Shown: positions 1-8,301 of the stretch, piece by piece
How positions within the stretch are numbered: position 1 is the first letter of the stretch
How the letters are laid out: every line of letters begins with the position of its first letter
Assembly (NCBI RefSeq): GCF_027943945.1
Contig: NZ_AP027141.1
Location: 124,001-188,000 of the forward strand
Origin: Microbacterium terricola
GTDB taxonomy: Bacteria; Actinomycetota; Actinomycetes; Actinomycetales; Microbacteriaceae
Direction of reading: 5' to 3'
Length of the DNA stretch: 64,000 bases
Made by a program: the position numbers and the translations under genes
The notes under the pieces: generated by a model
Seen by the model: the letters and a program-made list of their open reading frames with translations, nothing else
What the model was told of the DNA's origin: nothing
The model's database searches: none

Positions 1-1677
1 GATCGCGAGGTCGACGTGCTCATCGCCGGCACGGGCGCAGCGGGAATGGTCGCGGCCATCACCGCCGCCGATGCGGGGCTCGAGACGCTGATCGTCGAGA
101 GCACCGGACGCTGGGGCGGCACCACGATGCGATCGGGCGGGGGACTGTGGCTGCCCGACAACCCGGTGATGCGACGGCGCGGCATCGCCGATTCGCGCGC
201 GGAGGCACTGACCTACCTGGAGGCCGCGATCGGCCCCGTCGACGGTGTCGGCCCCGCATCCTCGCAGGCGCGTCGCGAGGCATTCGTCGACAACGTCGCG
301 CCGTTCGTCGAGCTGACCGAGCGCCTCGGCGTGCGATGGTCGGTCGGCAAGGACTACCCGGACTACTATCCCGATCGTCCAGGCGGCAAGATCGGCCGCT
401 CCATCGAGGTCGTCCCGATCGACGCCCACAAGCTCGGCGACTGGCAGAAGACCAGCCGCATCGGCGACGCCATCCCGGTTCCGCTGAAGAACGACGACGT
501 GTGGCTGCTCTCACGCGCCTGGTCGACCGCATCCGGCTTCGTCCGCGGCGCGCAGTTCGTCTTCCGCACCCTGGCCGGACTGCTGACAGGGCGCAAGCTC
601 GTCGGGATGGGCGGCGGGCTCATGCTCAGCCTCGGCCTCATCGTGAAGAACCAGGGCACCGAGCTGCTGCTCGACGCTCCGCTCACAAGGCTCGTGAAGG
701 ATGCGGACGGCACCGTGGTCGGCGCCGTCGTGGCCACGGCCCACGGCGACCTCCGGGTGCGCGCCCGCCGCGGCGTGATCCTGGGCGCGGGCGGCTTCGC
801 CCACCACACCGCCTGGCGCGAAGAGCACCACGGCATCTCCGGCTTCACCTCTGCCGCGGAGGGAGACCTCGGCACGGCGATCGCGGCCGGTGCGGAGGCG
901 GGCGGCGCGCTCGCGCTGATGGACGACGCCTGGTGGGGGGCGTCCGTGCCGATCCCCGGCAAGCAGGCGCTGTTCGTGCTCAACGAGCGCAGCGACCCGT
1001 TCAGCATCGTCGTCGACCAGACCGGCGCCAGGTACCTGAACGAGTCGGAGAGCTACATCGACTTCGGGCACCACCTGCACGAGCGCAACGAGACCGTGCC
1101 CGCGAACCCGTCGTGGCTGATCACCGACCGCCGGCACAAGCAGCGCTACATGTTCGCGGGCGCGCTGATGGGAGGCAAGGCGATGAAGGAGCAGGGCATC
1201 ATCGTCGAGGCGCCCACGCTCGACGCGCTCGCCGAGCGCATCGGACTGGACCGCGACATCTTCCGCGCCACCGTCGCTCGCTTCAACGGGTTCGCTGCGA
1301 CCGGCGTCGATGAGGACTTCGGCCGCGGGCGCACCGCCTACGACCGCTACTACAGCGACCCGCGCGTCAAGCCCAACCCGAACCTCGGGCCGATCGAGAA
1401 GGGTCCCTTCCGCGCCATCCAGCTCGTGCCGGGCGATCTCGGCACGAAGGGCGGCCTTCTCACCGATGAGCACGGGCGCGTCCTCGACGACGCGGGCGAG
1501 GTGATCGCCGGGCTGTACGCCGCCGGCAACACGACCGCGAGCGTGATGGGCCGCACCTACCCCGGCCCCGGCTCCACGATCGGGCCCGCCGCCGTCTTCG
1601 GCTACCTCGCCGCGCGGCATGCGGCAGCGGCGGCGGAACCGGTGGCTGCGGCCGACGACGCCTTCAGCGCGGGGTGA
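1..1677 (+). CDS. KstD-like FAD-dependent oxidoreductase (5' end outside window)
   Basis: The frame is open from the first base, so the start codon lies upstream and 558 residues are visible. A dinucleotide-binding motif GTGAAGMVAA near residue 10 binds the ADP part of FAD. It is followed by WGGTTMRSGGG, and the C-terminal flavin motif MGRTYPGPGSTIGPA closes the fold. This arrangement is typical of 3-ketosteroid delta-1-dehydrogenase/fumarate-reductase-type flavoproteins, which desaturate a ring carbon next to a keto group. No neighbouring steroid-degradation genes are visible, so the substrate is unknown and only the family is assigned. The gene ends just before a leaderless promoter for the next gene. 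Confidence 0.85.
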   Translation, partial: DREVDVLIAGTGAAGMVAAITAADAGLETLIVESTGRWGGTTMRSGGGLWLPDNPVMRRRGIADSRAEALTYLEAAIGPVDGVGPASSQARREAFVDNVAPFVELTERLGVRWSVGKDYPDYYPDRPGGKIGRSIEVVPIDAHKLGDWQKTSRIGDAIPVPLKNDDVWLLSRAWSTASGFVRGAQFVFRTLAGLLTGRKLVGMGGGLMLSLGLIVKNQGTELLLDAPLTRLVKDADGTVVGAVVATAHGDLRVRARRGVILGAGGFAHHTAWREEHHGISGFTSAAEGDLGTAIAAGAEAGGALALMDDAWWGASVPIPGKQALFVLNERSDPFSIVVDQTGARYLNESESYIDFGHHLHERNETVPANPSWLITDRRHKQRYMFAGALMGGKAMKEQGIIVEAPTLDALAERIGLDRDIFRATVARFNGFAATGVDEDFGRGRTAYDRYYSDPRVKPNPNLGPIEKGPFRAIQLVPGDLGTKGGLLTDEHGRVLDDAGEVIAGLYAAGNTTASVMGRTYPGPGSTIGPAAVFGYLAARHAAAAAEPVAAADDAFSAG

Positions 1678-1683
1678 GACAAT
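1678..1683 (+). promoter_or_regulatory. -10 element (GACAAT), leaderless promoter of the 112-aa membrane protein
   Basis: GACAAT stands exactly 6 nt before the GTG at 1690, directly after the upstream stop codon. There is no Shine-Dalgarno sequence, so transcription probably starts at the start codon. Confidence 0.5.
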
Positions 1684-1689
1684 AGAGAG

Positions 1690-2028
1690 GTGACCCCGCA
1701 GAACTCCGAGACCGTACGCGTGCGCCGCGCGCCGAAGCTGTCGGTGTTCCTGCTGCTCGGCGCGGCCCTCGGACTCGTCGTCGCGATGATCCTCACGTTC
1801 GCGTTCGACGGCACCGAGGCAGCCTCGCCCGGCACCGGGATGCAGTACTCCACGCTGCAGGTGTTCGGCTTCCTCGCGCTGTACTGCGTGCCGGCCGGCC
1901 TCGCGGTCATGGGACTCCTCGCGGTCTGGCTCGATCGCCGGGCGGCCCGGCACACGCGCGAGGTCGTCGTCCAGCACGATCGCATCCACATCGACCCCGC
2001 TCAGGGGACGGACAGCTCCGAGGACTGA
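1690..2028 (+). CDS. Small two-helix membrane protein, function unknown
   Basis: The 112-residue product has a short basic N-terminus and two hydrophobic stretches of about 20 residues (roughly 17-37 and 60-82). An intervening loop follows the first stretch, and the tail is charged and acidic, ending DSSED. This suggests a hairpin inner-membrane protein with a cytoplasmic tail. The GTG start is supported by a -10 box six bases upstream and by the hydrophobic profile. I do not recognise a named family. It lies convergent to the next gene, with a short CCGGC/GCCGG inverted repeat between them. Confidence 0.7.
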   Translation: MTPQNSETVRVRRAPKLSVFLLLGAALGLVVAMILTFAFDGTEAASPGTGMQYSTLQVFGFLALYCVPAGLAVMGLLAVWLDRRAARHTREVVVQHDRIHIDPAQGTDSSED

Positions 2029-2061
2029 CCGCTCCGAGGGCTGACCGGCGCGGAGTGCCGG

Positions 2062-2673
2062 CTAGGCCAGCTCGGCGATGATCGGGTTGATGGCCGAGTC
2101 GAACGCGGCCACATCCCCGCGCAGGCCGTCGGTGACCGCGATCGTGAGCGATCCGATCCACCAGACGCCGCGCTGCGTCAGCGGCAGCACCTGCACGTTC
2201 AGCTCGAACGAGTGCGCCCGCCGCCCGACCTGGCGCTCGTGCTCGGCGATCGCGCTCGCGTAGGCACGGTAGGCGCTGCCCGAGCTCGCTCCGATGTCCC
2301 TGCGGTAGCGCTTGTGTGCAGCGTCCGCGAACGCCAGCGCCTCCGGCCCGAACGGCTCGACGGCCGCGGCGAGCTCGTCCGCGCCCTCGGACGACAGTGC
2401 GACCAGCGTCTCGAATCCGTCCACGAGCATCAGCGGGACAGGTGACGGATGCGCCTGCGGCTCGACCGTCATCGCCCAGTACTCGCGCCACTGCCGTTCG
2501 AGCAGCGCCTGCTCGTCTTCGTCGCGCACAGCGGCGGCGGCGGGCACCCCGCGCAGCTGCGGCAGCTCGTCGGGAGAGCGGATGCCGAGCACCTGGCGCA
2601 GGTACAGGGCCACCAGAACGGGCTGACCCGCGTCCTCGCGGATCAGCCACTCCGGAGTCGCAGCGCCACCCAT
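2062..2673 (-). CDS. Conserved hypothetical protein next to purM
   Basis: The 203-residue soluble protein has no signal peptide or membrane segment. It contains a short N-terminal module (VLVALYLRQVLGI), a central helical region with an AHKRYRRDIG stretch, and a C-terminal part resembling a small alpha/beta domain (NVQVLPLTQRGVWWIGSLTI). I cannot assign a family. The start at 2673 is supported by a TACAAT box 6 nt upstream. A neighbouring ATG at 2681 is in another frame. It is divergent from purM, and the two promoters are back to back, which suggests co-evolution but not a purine role by itself. Confidence 0.65.
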   Translation of the reverse strand: MGGAATPEWLIREDAGQPVLVALYLRQVLGIRSPDELPQLRGVPAAAAVRDEDEQALLERQWREYWAMTVEPQAHPSPVPLMLVDGFETLVALSSEGADELAAAVEPFGPEALAFADAAHKRYRRDIGASSGSAYRAYASAIAEHERQVGRRAHSFELNVQVLPLTQRGVWWIGSLTIAVTDGLRGDVAAFDSAINPIIAELA

Positions 2674-2679
2674 GCCGCC

Positions 2680-2685
2680 ATTGTA
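2680..2685 (-). promoter_or_regulatory. -10 element (TACAAT), leaderless promoter
   Basis: Read on the minus strand, TACAAT is followed by six bases and the ATG at 2673. The match to the consensus -10 is close. Confidence 0.55.
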
Positions 2686-2727
2686 GGGCGGGGTCCGCAG
2701 GCGAGGATCGGGAGTCTCCGGCACAGG

Positions 2728-2733
2728 TAGGCT
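2728..2733 (+). promoter_or_regulatory. -10 element (TAGGCT), leaderless promoter of purM
   Basis: TAGGCT, then GGAGAC, then the GTG of purM at 2740. The six-base spacing argues for a leaderless mRNA, though GGAG could act as a weak ribosome site if transcription began earlier. Confidence 0.5.
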
Positions 2734-2739
2734 GGAGAC

Positions 2740-3891
2740 GTGGCAGCATCCTCCCGCGACGCCTCGGCGAATCCGTATACGGAGGCCGGCGTCGATACGG
2801 CGGCCGGCGATCTGGCCGTCGAACTCATGAAGTCCGCCGTGCGTCGCACCCACGGTCCAGAGGTCCTCGGCGGGGTGGGCGGTTTCGCCGGGCTCTTCGA
2901 CGCGTCGGCGCTGCGCGCGTACCGACACCCGCTCCTGGCGACCAGCACCGACGGCGTCGGCACGAAGGTCGCGATCGCGCAGGCCATCGACAAGCACGAC
3001 ACCATCGGGCAGGACCTCGTCGGCATGGTCGTCGACGACATCGTCGTGGTCGGGGCCAAGCCCCTGTTCATGACCGACTACATCGCGTGCGGCAAGGTCT
3101 ACCCCGAGCGCATCGCCGACATCGTGCGCGGCATCGCGGCCGGCTGCTCGGCCACCGGCACGGCGCTCGTGGGCGGCGAGACCGCCGAACACCCCGGACT
3201 GCTCGGTCTCAACGACTACGACGTGGCCGGCGCCGCGACGGGCGTCGTCGAAGCCTCGCGGATCCTCGGCGCCGACCGCGTGCAGCCGGGCGACGTCGTC
3301 CTCGCGCTCGCCTCGAGCGGTCTGCACTCCAACGGCTACTCGCTCGTGCGCCACATCGTCTCCGGAGCGGGCGTCTCGTACGGCGACACCGCCGCAGACT
3401 TCGGCACCACCTGGGGTGAGGCGCTGCTCGAGCCGACCCGCCTGTACACGTCGCCGCTGCTGCGCCTGATCACCGAGCTCGCCGACGGCGACCGCGACGG
3501 CGTGCACGCCCTCAGCCACGTCACCGGCGGAGGCATCGCGGCCAACCTCGCGCGGGTGCTGCCCCGCGGCACCTGGGTCGACGTCGACCGCACCACCTGG
3601 TCGCCGCCGCCGGTCTTCCGCGTGCTCGCCGACCTCGGCGACCTCGAGCTGACCGCCACCGAGGGCACCTGGAATCTCGGCATCGGGTTCCTCGCCGTGG
3701 TCTCCCCGGAGAAGGCGGATGCCGCAGCATCCGCTCTCGCGCAGGATGGCATCGCGGCATGGCAGGTCGGCGTCGTCCGCGCTGATGCCCTGCCGGACGG
3801 CCACTTCGAGCAGGGCGCCAAGGGCGTCGACGGCGGAGCCGTCCGCCTGGTCGGCGCATACGCGGACACCACCCACAACGGAGCGAAGTAA
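2740..3891 (+). CDS. purM: Phosphoribosylformylglycinamidine cyclo-ligase (AIR synthetase)
   Basis: PurM uses ATP to cyclise FGAM to 5-aminoimidazole ribonucleotide, step five of de novo purine synthesis in the cytosol. The 383-residue protein shows family landmarks in order: N-terminal YTEAGVDTAAGD, the substrate segment STDGVGTKVAIAQ, the GGETAEHPG loop, SSGLHSNGYSLVR, and HVTGGGIAANL in the C-terminal half. Length is within the usual range, with a short Ala/Ser-rich N-terminal extension. It lies 6 nt upstream of purF and is almost certainly cotranscribed with it. Confidence 0.97.
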   Translation: MAASSRDASANPYTEAGVDTAAGDLAVELMKSAVRRTHGPEVLGGVGGFAGLFDASALRAYRHPLLATSTDGVGTKVAIAQAIDKHDTIGQDLVGMVVDDIVVVGAKPLFMTDYIACGKVYPERIADIVRGIAAGCSATGTALVGGETAEHPGLLGLNDYDVAGAATGVVEASRILGADRVQPGDVVLALASSGLHSNGYSLVRHIVSGAGVSYGDTAADFGTTWGEALLEPTRLYTSPLLRLITELADGDRDGVHALSHVTGGGIAANLARVLPRGTWVDVDRTTWSPPPVFRVLADLGDLELTATEGTWNLGIGFLAVVSPEKADAAASALAQDGIAAWQVGVVRADALPDGHFEQGAKGVDGGAVRLVGAYADTTHNGAK

Positions 3892-3897
3892 CACCAC

Positions 3898-5358
3898 ATG
3901 TGCGGCATCGTCGGAATGGTCGGCAGCGGCCTCGTGAACCAGGAGATCTACGACGCGCTGCTGCTGCTGCAGCACCGCGGTCAGGACTCCACCGGCATCT
4001 CCACCGCCGAGCGCAACGGCGTCTTCCACCTCTTCAAGGCGAAGGGGCAGGTGCGCGAGGCGTTCCGCACGCGCGACATGCGGGCCCTGCTCGGCAACAT
4101 CGGGCTCGGCCACGTCCGCTACGCCACGAAGGGCACCGCCTCGAGCGAGGAGGAGGCGCAGCCGTTCTACGTCAACGCGCCGTACGGCATCGTGCTCGTG
4201 CACAACGGCAACCTCACGAACACGCGTGAGCTCACCGACGAGCTCTTCCACAAGGACCGGCGCCACCTGAACACCAGCAGCGACACCGAGCTGCTCGTGA
4301 ACGTGCTCGCCAACGAGCTGCAGGCATCGATCTCGGGCCTGGAGCTCGACCCGGAGCAGGTCTTCGCCGCGGTCTCGCGCGTGCACGAGCGCGTCGAGGG
4401 CTCGTACGCGGCGATCTCGCTGATCGCCGGCTACGGCCTGCTCGCGTTCCGCGACCCCTTCGGCATCCGCCCCCTGATCCTCGGCACCCGGCCGTCCGCG
4501 AGCGGCGGCTACGAGTGGATCGTCGCCTCCGAGTCGCTGGTGCTCGAGAACGGCGGGTTCGAGGTCGTCCGCGACGTCATGCCCGGCGAAGCGGTCTTCA
4601 TCGACCTCGAGGGCCGCCTGCACACCAAGCAGTGCGCGAAGGACGCGAAGCTCGTGCCCTGCTCGTTCGAATACGTCTACCTCGCCCGCCCGGACTCGGA
4701 GATGAACGGCATCTCGGTGTACGAGGCGCGCCTGCGCATGGGCGACCGGCTCGCCGACACGATCGCGAAGTACACCCCGATGGGTGCGATCGACGTCGTC
4801 ATGCCGATCCCCGACTCGTCGCGCCCCGCAGCGATGCAGGTCGCCCGCAAGCTCGGAATCGAGTACCGCGAGGGCTTCTACAAGAACCGCTACATCGGCC
4901 GGACGTTCATCATGCCCGGCCAGGCGGTCCGCAAGAAGAGCGTGCGACAGAAGCTCAACGCCATGTCGAGCGAGTTCAAGGGCAAGAACGTCCTGCTCAT
5001 CGACGACTCGATCGTGCGCGGCACGACGAGCAAGGAGATCATCCAGATGGCGCGGGATGCTGGGGCCAAGACGGTGACGTTCGCGTCGGCCGCTCCGCCC
5101 GTGCGGTTCCCGCACGTCTACGGCATCAACATGCCGTCGCGCCACGAGCTCGTCGCGCACGGGAGGACGATCCCCGAGATCGCCGCGGAGCTCGGCGCGG
5201 ACTACATGGTCTACCAAGAAGTGGAAGACCTGAAGGCGGCGATCCTGGAGGGCTCGGACGTCGACGACCTCGACATGAGCTGCTTCGACGGCCGCTACGT
5301 GACCGGCACGGTCTCGGAGGAGTATCTCGCCTGGGTCGAGGACTCGCAGGAGTCCTAG
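3898..5358 (+). CDS. purF: Amidophosphoribosyltransferase
   Basis: PurF catalyses the first committed purine step, converting PRPP and glutamine to phosphoribosylamine. The 486-residue sequence begins MCGIVGMVG, so Met removal exposes Cys2, the N-terminal glutaminase nucleophile. The glutaminase half carries LLLLQHRGQDSTGI and GHVRYATKG. The phosphoribosyltransferase half contains the PRPP loop VLLIDDSIVRGTTSKEI near residue 365. The start is fixed by the catalytic Cys. It follows purM by 6 nt. A small hairpin (AGGACT/AGTCCT, 5339-5356) overlaps the stop codon but has no U-tract. Confidence 0.98.
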   Translation: MCGIVGMVGSGLVNQEIYDALLLLQHRGQDSTGISTAERNGVFHLFKAKGQVREAFRTRDMRALLGNIGLGHVRYATKGTASSEEEAQPFYVNAPYGIVLVHNGNLTNTRELTDELFHKDRRHLNTSSDTELLVNVLANELQASISGLELDPEQVFAAVSRVHERVEGSYAAISLIAGYGLLAFRDPFGIRPLILGTRPSASGGYEWIVASESLVLENGGFEVVRDVMPGEAVFIDLEGRLHTKQCAKDAKLVPCSFEYVYLARPDSEMNGISVYEARLRMGDRLADTIAKYTPMGAIDVVMPIPDSSRPAAMQVARKLGIEYREGFYKNRYIGRTFIMPGQAVRKKSVRQKLNAMSSEFKGKNVLLIDDSIVRGTTSKEIIQMARDAGAKTVTFASAAPPVRFPHVYGINMPSRHELVAHGRTIPEIAAELGADYMVYQEVEDLKAAILEGSDVDDLDMSCFDGRYVTGTVSEEYLAWVEDSQES

Positions 5359-5398
5359 TCGTCGTCGGCGACCGGCATCCGCCGGCTCACAGCCAACT

Positions 5399-5415
5399 CA
5401 CGATATATCGCGATA
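5399..5415 (+). promoter_or_regulatory. Palindromic operator (PadR-type site 1)
   Basis: The sequence is a CGATATATCG core with one-mismatch flanks, reading CACGATATATCGCGATA. It matches the two sites at 8271-8287 and 8302-8317 in front of the DUF4097-padR operon. It overlaps the first two bases of the TACGGT -10 box of the gene at 5426, a position suited to repression. That PadR binds here is inferred. Confidence 0.6.
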
Positions 5416-5419
5416 CGGT
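5414..5419 (+). promoter_or_regulatory. -10 element (TACGGT), leaderless promoter
   Basis: TACGGT lies exactly 6 nt before the ATG at 5426 and overlaps the operator at 5399-5415, so binding there would block RNA polymerase. Confidence 0.5.
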
Positions 5420-5425
5420 CACGCC

Positions 5426-5803
5426 ATGACGACCGACGACGCCACGCTCGAGAGCACGGTCCGCGCCGAGATCGCCGACGCCGAACGCTCCGACCGCCCG
5501 ATCCGGCGGCTGCTGCGCCGCGTACGCGTCTGGCTGGGCGGTCATCCGCGGCTCGAGCACGGCTACCGCATCGCCGTGGGCATGTTCGGAGGCACGCTCG
5601 CGCTCGTCGGCCTGGTGCTCGTTCCGCTGCCGGGCCCCGGCTGGCTCGTCGTCTTCCTCGGGCTCGCGGTGCTGGGCACCGAGTTCCACTGGGCGCGACG
5701 CGTGGCCGGCTGGCTGAAGCGCCAGCTCGACAGGTTCTGGACCTGGTGGCGCGCCCGCCGGGCACGTCGGCGCGCGCAGCAGAAGCCGACGACGGTCGGC
5801 TAG
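5426..5803 (+). CDS. PGPGW-family (TIGR02611-type) membrane protein
   Basis: The 125-residue protein has a charged N-terminus, two hydrophobic segments around residues 50-66 and 73-88, and the diagnostic PLPGPGW turn at residues 67-73 between them. The C-terminus is very basic (RARRARRRAQQKP) and presumably cytoplasmic. The biochemical role of this actinobacterial family is unknown. The start follows from the -10 box and the lack of an upstream alternative. Its operator is shared with the DUF4097-padR operon 2.8 kb away, which suggests coordinated envelope-related expression. It ends 10 nt from the convergent DUF3073 gene. Confidence 0.85.
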   Translation: MTTDDATLESTVRAEIADAERSDRPIRRLLRRVRVWLGGHPRLEHGYRIAVGMFGGTLALVGLVLVPLPGPGWLVVFLGLAVLGTEFHWARRVAGWLKRQLDRFWTWWRARRARRRAQQKPTTVG

Positions 5804-5813
5804 GAGAGGCCGG

Positions 5814-5996
5814 TCAGGCCTTCTCGTCCTCGTACTCGTCGGTGTACTGATCCGCCCACTTGTCGACGTACTCGGGCTCGCCCGTCTCGGGGTGACCGAG
5901 TTCGCGCTCCAGAGCCGAGTAGTTGACGCTGTAGGTGTCGTACTTGAGTTCGCGGGCGATCTTGGTGTGCTTCGCCTTTTGACGGCCACGCCCCAT
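5814..5996 (-). CDS. DUF3073-family small basic protein
   Basis: This 60-residue protein starts MGRGRQKAKHTKIAREL and continues with KYDTYSVNYSALERELG, the hallmark of DUF3073, which is conserved across Actinobacteria. The N-terminus is strongly basic and the C-terminus acidic (YTDEYEDEKA). I chose the ATG at 5996 because AGGGGG lies at good distance upstream and the family begins MGRG. An in-frame ATG at 6011 would add five residues. The molecular function is not established. It is divergent from the universal stress gene, and the 155-bp gap between them should hold both promoters (TAGCAT and TATCCT-like boxes near 6073-6095). Confidence 0.88.
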   Translation of the reverse strand: MGRGRQKAKHTKIARELKYDTYSVNYSALERELGHPETGEPEYVDKWADQYTDEYEDEKA

Positions 5997-6151
5997 GCGA
6001 GACCCCCTCATTTCGGAGTGCGGGCTGTGGATGCGAGCCCGCTGACGTCGATCCGGCTCCAGGGCCGGTAAGAGTAGCATTCAGGATAACACGGAGCCTT
6101 CAGCCCCTGGCGGCTCCGCCACGGGCGAACTGCCGGAAGGACGGGCGACTC

Positions 6152-6688
6152 ATGAGCGACGAAGCTGCGGAGAACACGTCCCAGGACGCCGATGCGCCGC
6201 GCGGCGCTGTCATCGTCGGCACCGTGCCCGGACTTCCCTCTCGGGTGGTCAAGGAGGCGGCGCGCTACGCGAAGCTCCTCTCGGCCCCGCTCCTCGTGGT
6301 GCACGTCGACGTGACGCGCTTCGTCACCTACGAAGACCCGGACGGCTACGTCCACTCCGCGCCGATCGACATGAACATCGCCGCCGGCGAGAGCGACCTG
6401 GCCCTGGTGACCGCCGAGGCCGCCGCCCTCCTCGAGGGGCACGGCGTGGACTGGACGGTGCGTCAGCTCGTCGGCGACCCCGCCCTCGCGATCAAGCACC
6501 TCGCCGAGCAGACCGACGCGAAGCTGATCGTCGTCGGCACCCGCAAGCGCGGCATCGGGGAATCGATCCGCGAGTTCTTCACCGGCTCCGTCGCCGCGCG
6601 TCTGGCGCACCGCCAGCACCGGTCGATCCTGGTGGTCCCGCTCGGCGAGCCCGTCGCCGACGACGAGGACATCTGGCCCACCGACTGA
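6152..6688 (+). CDS. Universal stress protein (UspA domain)
   Basis: The 178-residue protein carries one Usp fold. It has an N-terminal beta strand AVIVGTVPG, the middle strand LLVVHVDVTRFVT, and a C-terminal nucleotide loop beginning GTRKRGIGESI and followed by FTGSVAARLAHR. That loop matches the G-2x-G-9x-G(S/T) pattern of ATP-binding family members. It ends with a strand ILVVPLG. Such proteins are cytosolic and often respond to growth arrest. The ATG at 6152 has a purine-rich GGAAGGACGGGCGACTC leader. It is convergent with padR across a strong inverted repeat. Confidence 0.92.
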   Translation: MSDEAAENTSQDADAPRGAVIVGTVPGLPSRVVKEAARYAKLLSAPLLVVHVDVTRFVTYEDPDGYVHSAPIDMNIAAGESDLALVTAEAAALLEGHGVDWTVRQLVGDPALAIKHLAEQTDAKLIVVGTRKRGIGESIREFFTGSVAARLAHRQHRSILVVPLGEPVADDEDIWPTD

Positions 6689-6696
6689 CCCCCGAT

Positions 6697-6760
6697 CCGT
6701 TTACGGACGGGACACGCCGCTTCCCCAGGCGGGCAAGCGGCGTGTCCCGTCCGTAAACGG
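6697..6760. terminator. 26-bp perfect inverted repeat, probable bidirectional terminator
   Basis: Positions 6697-6722 are perfectly complementary to 6735-6760 around a 12-nt loop. The arm begins CCGTTTACGGACGGGACACG. It sits between the convergent usp and padR genes. No U-tract follows, so intrinsic termination is inferred from position and stem strength. Confidence 0.6.
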
Positions 6761-6771
6761 GGTGGAGAGGG

Positions 6772-7383
6772 TCAGCCGCCGCGGAGGGCGCGGGTGAGCT
6801 CGCGCGCGGCCTCGTCGAGCCGGGTCGCGACGTCGTCCACGATGGATGCGGTCAGCTCGCCGCCGCGGGCGACGTAGGTGCGGATGTCGGTGCGCACCTG
6901 ACCGCGGAACCCGTTGACGACGGTCTCCAGCCGATGCAGTTCCTCGCGCGAGCGGGTGCGGGCGTCGTCGGCGGGCGGAGCCTGGGTGGTGTGGGTGCGG
7001 TCGGCCTGCGCGGCTGCCGCGAGGTCGGCGCGAAGGCTCTTCATCGCCTCACGCACGCCCGCGCGCACCTCATCCGCGATGAGCCGCACGCTGTCGGCGA
7101 GCCCCGCCTCGATGCCCTCGAGGTCGGCGGCACGTGAGGCCACCTCTGCGCGGCCGGCGTCGGTGATCTCGTAGATCGTCTTGCGGCCGTCCACGGTCTT
7201 CGTCACCATGCCCTCTTCCTCGAGCTTGGCCAGCCGTGGATAGATCGTGCCCGCGCTCGGGGTGTAGGTGCCCCCGGTGCGGTCCGAGAGGGCGTGGATG
7301 ATGTCGTAGCCGTGCCGGGGCCCCTCGTCGAGCAGGTTGAGCAGGTACAGGCGCAGATCGCCGTGCGAGAAGACGGGGGTCAT
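6772..7383 (-). CDS. PadR-family transcriptional regulator
   Basis: The 203-residue protein has an N-terminal winged helix: LNLLDEGPRHGYDIIHAL, then GTYTPSAGTIYPRLAKLEEEG, then a wing VDGRKTIYEITDAG. The remaining 120 residues are largely helical and charged, suitable for dimerisation. PadR proteins usually repress and often control their own operon. Its ATG overlaps the stop of the upstream DUF4097 gene (TGATG), so both are made from one mRNA. The palindromes at 8271-8317 in front of the operon and at 5399-5415 are the best operator candidates. The C-terminal region is longer than in minimal PadR-s1 members. Confidence 0.92.
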   Translation of the reverse strand: MTPVFSHGDLRLYLLNLLDEGPRHGYDIIHALSDRTGGTYTPSAGTIYPRLAKLEEEGMVTKTVDGRKTIYEITDAGRAEVASRAADLEGIEAGLADSVRLIADEVRAGVREAMKSLRADLAAAAQADRTHTTQAPPADDARTRSREELHRLETVVNGFRGQVRTDIRTYVARGGELTASIVDDVATRLDEAARELTRALRGG

Positions 7384-8249
7384 CACCACTCCTGCTCTGC
7401 GGTGTCGGCCTCCACGGAACCCGACGGCTCCGGGGTGCTCGTCACCGCGCGGCGGAGCACGGTGACGGAGCCGGAGACGGAGTTGACCCGCACATCCGCG
7501 AACGAGCCGCTGAGCTCGCCCACCGAGCCGACCCAGTTCGTCAGTCCGGTCGAGGAGCGGACGACACCGTCGATCTGCACGCGCCCGCTGACGCTGCGCG
7601 CGACGTAGTTCGCCGGCACGCCCTCGTCGATGCGGATGGTGGCCTTTCCGCTCACGGTGTTGAGGTTCACTGCGTGGATCGAGCCGGTCGCGTCCACGAG
7701 CATGTCGCCCGAGACGGTGTCGATGTTCGCCTTCGTCAGCGCGCCGGCGATGGCGACGTCGCCCGAGACGGAGTTCGCCGTGGCAGCGCCGGACACCCCG
7801 CGCGCCTGCACGTCGCCGGAGACGGCGTTGACGCTGAGGTCGCCGCCGAGTCCGTCGACGATGATGTCGCCCGAGACGGTGTTGAGCCGGACGTCGCGGT
7901 CGAGGCCGGCGACGAGCGCGCTCGCCGAGACGACGCCGAGGGTGAGGGCGATCGAGCGGGGGACCGCGACGCTGATCTCGGCCTTCGGGCCGCTGGTGCC
8001 GAAGTTGCGGAACACCTCGAGGAAGTTGTCCCAGCGCAGCTGCGGGTGGTCGATCTCGACGAGGTCTCCGGAGACCTCGATGCGCAGGTCCTTGATGGTG
8101 ACGGCGTGCACCTCGATGCGGATGCCCGGCTCGTCGTGGGCGATCACGTCGATCTGGCCGCCGATGAGGCCGACCTTCAGCATCCGTGCGTCCTCGATGT
8201 CGATGACGCGGGTCTCGCCAGGGTGGATGAGCCACTTCTCGATAGTCAT
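7383..8249 (-). CDS. DUF4097 beta-helical (toastrack-like) protein
   Basis: The 288-residue protein is built from short repeats with the VSG signature: NTVSGD, NAVSGD, GVSGA, NSVSGD, DTVSGD, NTVSGK, RSVSGR and NSVSGS between about residues 125 and 265. This indicates a right-handed beta-helix of DUF4097 type. No signal peptide or membrane helix is visible, so it is probably cytosolic or membrane-associated through a partner. It is the first gene of a two-gene operon with padR, and its leader carries AGGAG before the ATG. Proteins of this fold often accompany envelope-stress regulators. A specific role here is not known. Confidence 0.85.
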   Translation of the reverse strand: MTIEKWLIHPGETRVIDIEDARMLKVGLIGGQIDVIAHDEPGIRIEVHAVTIKDLRIEVSGDLVEIDHPQLRWDNFLEVFRNFGTSGPKAEISVAVPRSIALTLGVVSASALVAGLDRDVRLNTVSGDIIVDGLGGDLSVNAVSGDVQARGVSGAATANSVSGDVAIAGALTKANIDTVSGDMLVDATGSIHAVNLNTVSGKATIRIDEGVPANYVARSVSGRVQIDGVVRSSTGLTNWVGSVGELSGSFADVRVNSVSGSVTVLRRAVTSTPEPSGSVEADTAEQEW

Positions 8250-8270
8250 GTGTTTCTCCTGAGGTGGTCG

Positions 8271-8287
8271 TATCGCGATATATCGCG
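8271..8287 (-). promoter_or_regulatory. Perfect 14-bp palindrome, PadR-type operator site 2
   Basis: CGCGATATATCGCG (8274-8287) is a perfect palindrome and on the minus strand continues GATACG, as at site 1. It lies 21 nt before the DUF4097 start and probably overlaps the operon promoter. Binding by the PadR product is inferred. Confidence 0.65.
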
Positions 8288-8301
8288 TTGAAGGCAGGCT
8301 A

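Noticed and set aside
2062-5217. A minus-strand open frame of about 1,050 codons spanning purM and purF
   Set aside because: Only its last part (2062-2673) is a gene. The rest is the reverse of purM/purF, with His/Asp/Arg-rich low-complexity translation typical of high-GC antisense frames.
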